From an uncultured Dokdonia sp. (GTDB lineage: Bacteria; Bacteroidota; Bacteroidia; Flavobacteriales; Flavobacteriaceae): 64,000 bases of DNA. The position numbers were made by a program, and so were the translations under genes. Each line of letters opens with the position of its first letter. The first letter of the stretch is position 1. The notes beneath the pieces are model-generated. The model was not told the DNA's origin. It saw nothing but the letters and a program-made list of their open reading frames with translations, and ran no database searches. The stretch spans positions 90,209 to 154,208 of the forward strand of contig NZ_CALEMI010000160.1 in NCBI RefSeq assembly GCF_937910895.1, given 5' to 3'. This document shows, in pieces, positions 62,178 through 64,000 of this stretch.

Positions 62178-62717
62178 ATCTAAAGCTATGCAATGTTAGA
62201 AAGAAGAAAGTCTATTCTTAGTTTTTAGAAAACATCTTCTTTAATTTTTTTTATAATAAATGGTACGAGTATTGTAATTTATTTGATAAAGAGGACATAT
62301 TTTACCAATATAATAGTGCTTTTACGGGTTTCCGTATTTGTAATTTATTTTTCTCAAAATTAGATATATTTTAGAATATTTTTCTCAAAATTAAATTAAA
62401 ATCTAATAATCTTAGAATATTTTTCTAAATAAAATATAATATTTTTGATGAATATACGTTTTGATAAATCAAAAAGGTTCATTTTTAAGCATGAATAATA
62501 TCTTTTTGATTAAAAATCATAAAATAATTGAGGATGTGATACAATATTACAAATACAATTAAATAATCCTAAAAAAAAACTTTAAAAAACACGCTATAGA
62601 TAAAAAATTCGTAATAATCTCCCATTATTGTAAGTAATTCACAAAAATAATAGGTATTTACTAATATATTCATTAATATTATACTGGCAATAGATAATTA
62701 ACCCTTTTAAATTAAAA
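62178..62717. other. AT-rich non-coding stretch
   Basis: Very AT-rich (long A/T runs with repeated TATTTTTCTCAAAAT-type units at about 62340-62420). No gene seen. It could hold a replication or nucleoid-protein binding region, but nothing specific is recognised. Confidence 0.45.
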
Positions 62718-62733
62718 TATATTTGTATATTTG
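62718..62733 (+). promoter_or_regulatory. Tandem TATATTTG promoter boxes of the small RNA
   Basis: Two exact TAnnTTTG boxes back to back (62718-62725 and 62726-62733); the second is followed by CACCC and places the start near 62739, where the RNA structure begins. Confidence 0.75.
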
Positions 62734-62738
62734 CACCC

Positions 62739-62860
62739 GCGCTAATGAGAGTCACTTTACGTTCCAGCAAAGCAACTCTCGTCAATTCAAATTAAGTTTT
62801 TCAACTAACTACCCACCGTGAAAACCGGTGATTAGTTATTTGTACATTAGCGCTTTTTTT
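62739..62860 (+). ncRNA. Candidate small RNA of about 120 nt
   Basis: GCGCTAATG at 62739-62747 pairs with CATTAGCGC at 62845-62853, directly before seven T, so the closing stem also ends the transcript. Inside are two hairpins: GAGAGT-CA-CTTT-(10-base loop)-AAAG-CA-ACTCTC (62747-62780; its first G is shared with the closing stem) and AACTAA-(bulge)-CACCG-(7-base loop)-CGGTG-A-TTAGTT (62803-62837). No ribosome site or frame inside. The three-way-junction shape does not look like tRNA, tmRNA or a standard 6S. Confidence 0.75.
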
Positions 62861-62865
62861 GAAAC

Positions 62866-62895
62866 ATTCAGGTAGATTACAATAATCTTCTGAAT
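62866..62895. repeat. Hairpin just after the small RNA
   Basis: ATTCAG, GT, AGATT, loop, AATCT, T, CTGAAT. It could be a secondary structure of a longer transcript or a separate binding site. Confidence 0.45.
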
Positions 62896-63026
62896 ATAAG
62901 CTAGTACATTTAATTAGTAAAATAAAAAAAAATAAAAACGCCAAAAAGAGACGCTTAATGCGATAATTAGAGTGTGAACAGCTCATTATTTATTAATTTA
63001 ATAGTTAAACTTATTGGTATATAAAG

Positions 63027-63053
63027 CCCTCGCTCTGACCAGTGAGGGTTTTT
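63027..63053 (+). terminator. Rho-independent terminator
   Basis: CCCTCGCT and AGTGAGGG (one G-U) with a 6-base loop and five T. No gene ends nearby, so it may end a second untranslated transcript. Confidence 0.75.
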
Positions 63054-63169
63054 CTATTTTATTAATGCTCTGACCAGCAAAAATTTTAAAAGAAAAGACC
63101 TAAGCTCTTTTATACCTTTATATTACAATTTTTAATTATATCATATTTTATATTTTTGTTTAAAAAAAA

Positions 63170-63190
63170 ATCCTACTTTATAAGCAGGAT
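63170..63190. terminator. Hairpin of terminator type
   Basis: ATCCT-A-CTT, loop TAT, AAG-C-AGGAT, with A-run before and T-run after. Both directions possible. Confidence 0.5.
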
Positions 63191-63940
63191 AGGAGATTTT
63201 TTATAAAAATTTATCCTATTATACTTTTATTTTAAGGCTGTAACTTAATTTAATAAATCTTACAAAAAGATTTTTTTTACTTAATGTTACTGTATTATAC
63301 ATGTCTTTCTGCCTATTTTAGTTTGATTACAATTGTTCAAAAACAATTTATTTTGATTGAAGTACTTTAGAGGCAATATATAATAACCTTAAAGTTTAAG
63401 AAATCTAACTTGTACTAACAATAATATAAGAATTACTGATCTAGGTACATAAAGGGGAATCCAACTTCATAAATCACTTGATCTACTTTGTAATGAAATA
63501 TTTTATTACTTATGGTTTACTTATTAGTAGTTATTAATTGTTTAAGAAATTAATATTCAAGTTGGGTGAAACAAATATACTTTAATAATATGAAGCTCAA
63601 ATATATTATTTTTGTTTTTAGACCATTGTATTTAAAACATCGATGAAATACACAGATTGTATGTTTTCTTAACTGAAACTAACGTTCGATTGCGTATTTC
63701 ATAGGGTGTTAATAACCGATTAAAGGTTTTTTTAAAGAAATATGTTAATTTTCAGATTATTTAATTTTTAATTAATAAGTGTATGTATCTCTTAATGTCT
63801 TCGTGCCACACTGCTTTTGGAGCTTTATATTATATACTTTCTTTTTGAAAAAACACTCATGTAATTAGAATCAATACAGCCATCGATGACACAAGATTTT
63901 TTCACTCATTTATAATATACTGCCTGAGATTCGATGTGAA
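63191..63940. other. AT-rich stretch without recognised features
   Basis: No open frame of note, no tRNA and no clear repeat. The region seems to be decayed or regulatory DNA of the element. Confidence 0.45.
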
Positions 63941-64000
63941 AAAGCCAAAGAAATTTGGCTAGAATAATTGAATATTATAAAGCACCCACTTTCATAGGTG
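63941..64000 (+). pseudogene. Degenerate copy of the 3' end of the 137-aa gene
   Basis: AAAGCCAAAGAAATTTGG and flank align with 62109-62168 and encode EKAKEIWLE then a stop, as in the gene at 61722. Upstream of this only stops are found in frame. The hairpin after the stop is kept (CACC ... GGTG in place of CACTT ... AAGTG). A remnant, or the end of a larger duplicated segment. Confidence 0.65.

Noticed and set aside
62801..62986. 61-aa minus-strand frame at the small RNA
   Set aside because: It is the reverse of a structured RNA with its own promoter and terminator, and has no homology or ribosome site.

Overview
The window looks like chromosome of a marine member of the Flavobacteriaceae (Bacteroidota), most like Dokdonia or a close relative. 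The evidence is low GC, promoters of the TAnnTTTG type, type IX secretion tails on secreted proteins, a porZ-recO-TonB receptor block, bestrophin, azurin and DUF1761 proteins, and a dispersed 20-bp palindrome (TACGCTTTCGCGAAAGCGTA). The genus is inference; the family is well supported.

Positions 1 to about 39,040 are ordinary core chromosome: sugar dehydrogenase/isomerase genes, a secreted subtilisin, azurin, a YheT-type hydrolase, bestrophin, a UBP zinc finger with a cyclic-nucleotide-domain thioredoxin-reductase-like enzyme, a TetR-SDR pair with visible operators, a 1234-aa type IX secreted protein, a PLP gamma-synthase, gdhA, porZ, recO, a TonB receptor, UDG, rsmI, tdk, alr, mscL, asd and a prolyl oligopeptidase. 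Nine good copies of the palindrome and three copies split by a second small repeat lie here.

Near 39,050 dprA is cut off: only its C-terminal part remains. Everything from there to the window end looks like an accessory island, with no palindrome copies. On the minus strand it opens with a type III CBASS operon: CD-NTase (CdnC-like), HORMA, TRIP13-like AAA+ ATPase, and, where a NucC nuclease would be expected, a membrane-anchored protein with its own nucleotidyltransferase motifs. Behind it are two more minus-strand operons: a trypsin-like protease with a membrane protein, and an unknown protein with a TPR sensor histidine kinase and a NarL/LuxR response regulator. Each of the three operons is preceded, 50-75 bp from its start codon, by the same 16-bp palindrome TACCTTGGTGAGGGTA. 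Its 7-2-7 layout is that of NarL-family operators. The simplest reading is that the local two-component system controls the CBASS operon and the protease operon. This is the most unusual thing in the window.

From 48.7 kb on there is a mobile-element module: RuvC-like and XRE proteins, a replication-type winged-helix protein, a large serine recombinase with an elaborate structured leader, and a Gabija-type (class 2 OLD nuclease plus UvrD-like helicase) cassette bounded by 128-bp direct repeats of the recombinase 3' end, with a tRNA 3'-end fragment at the right junction. It continues with a TraG/HerA-type ATPase, a RadC-like JAB protein, a Dam-type methylase and three unknown proteins. A shared CAAAAnGGCTGAyC motif sits in front of several of these units. 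The last 1.9 kb is AT-rich and non-coding except for one well-formed candidate small RNA (62,739-62,860) with its own promoter and terminator.
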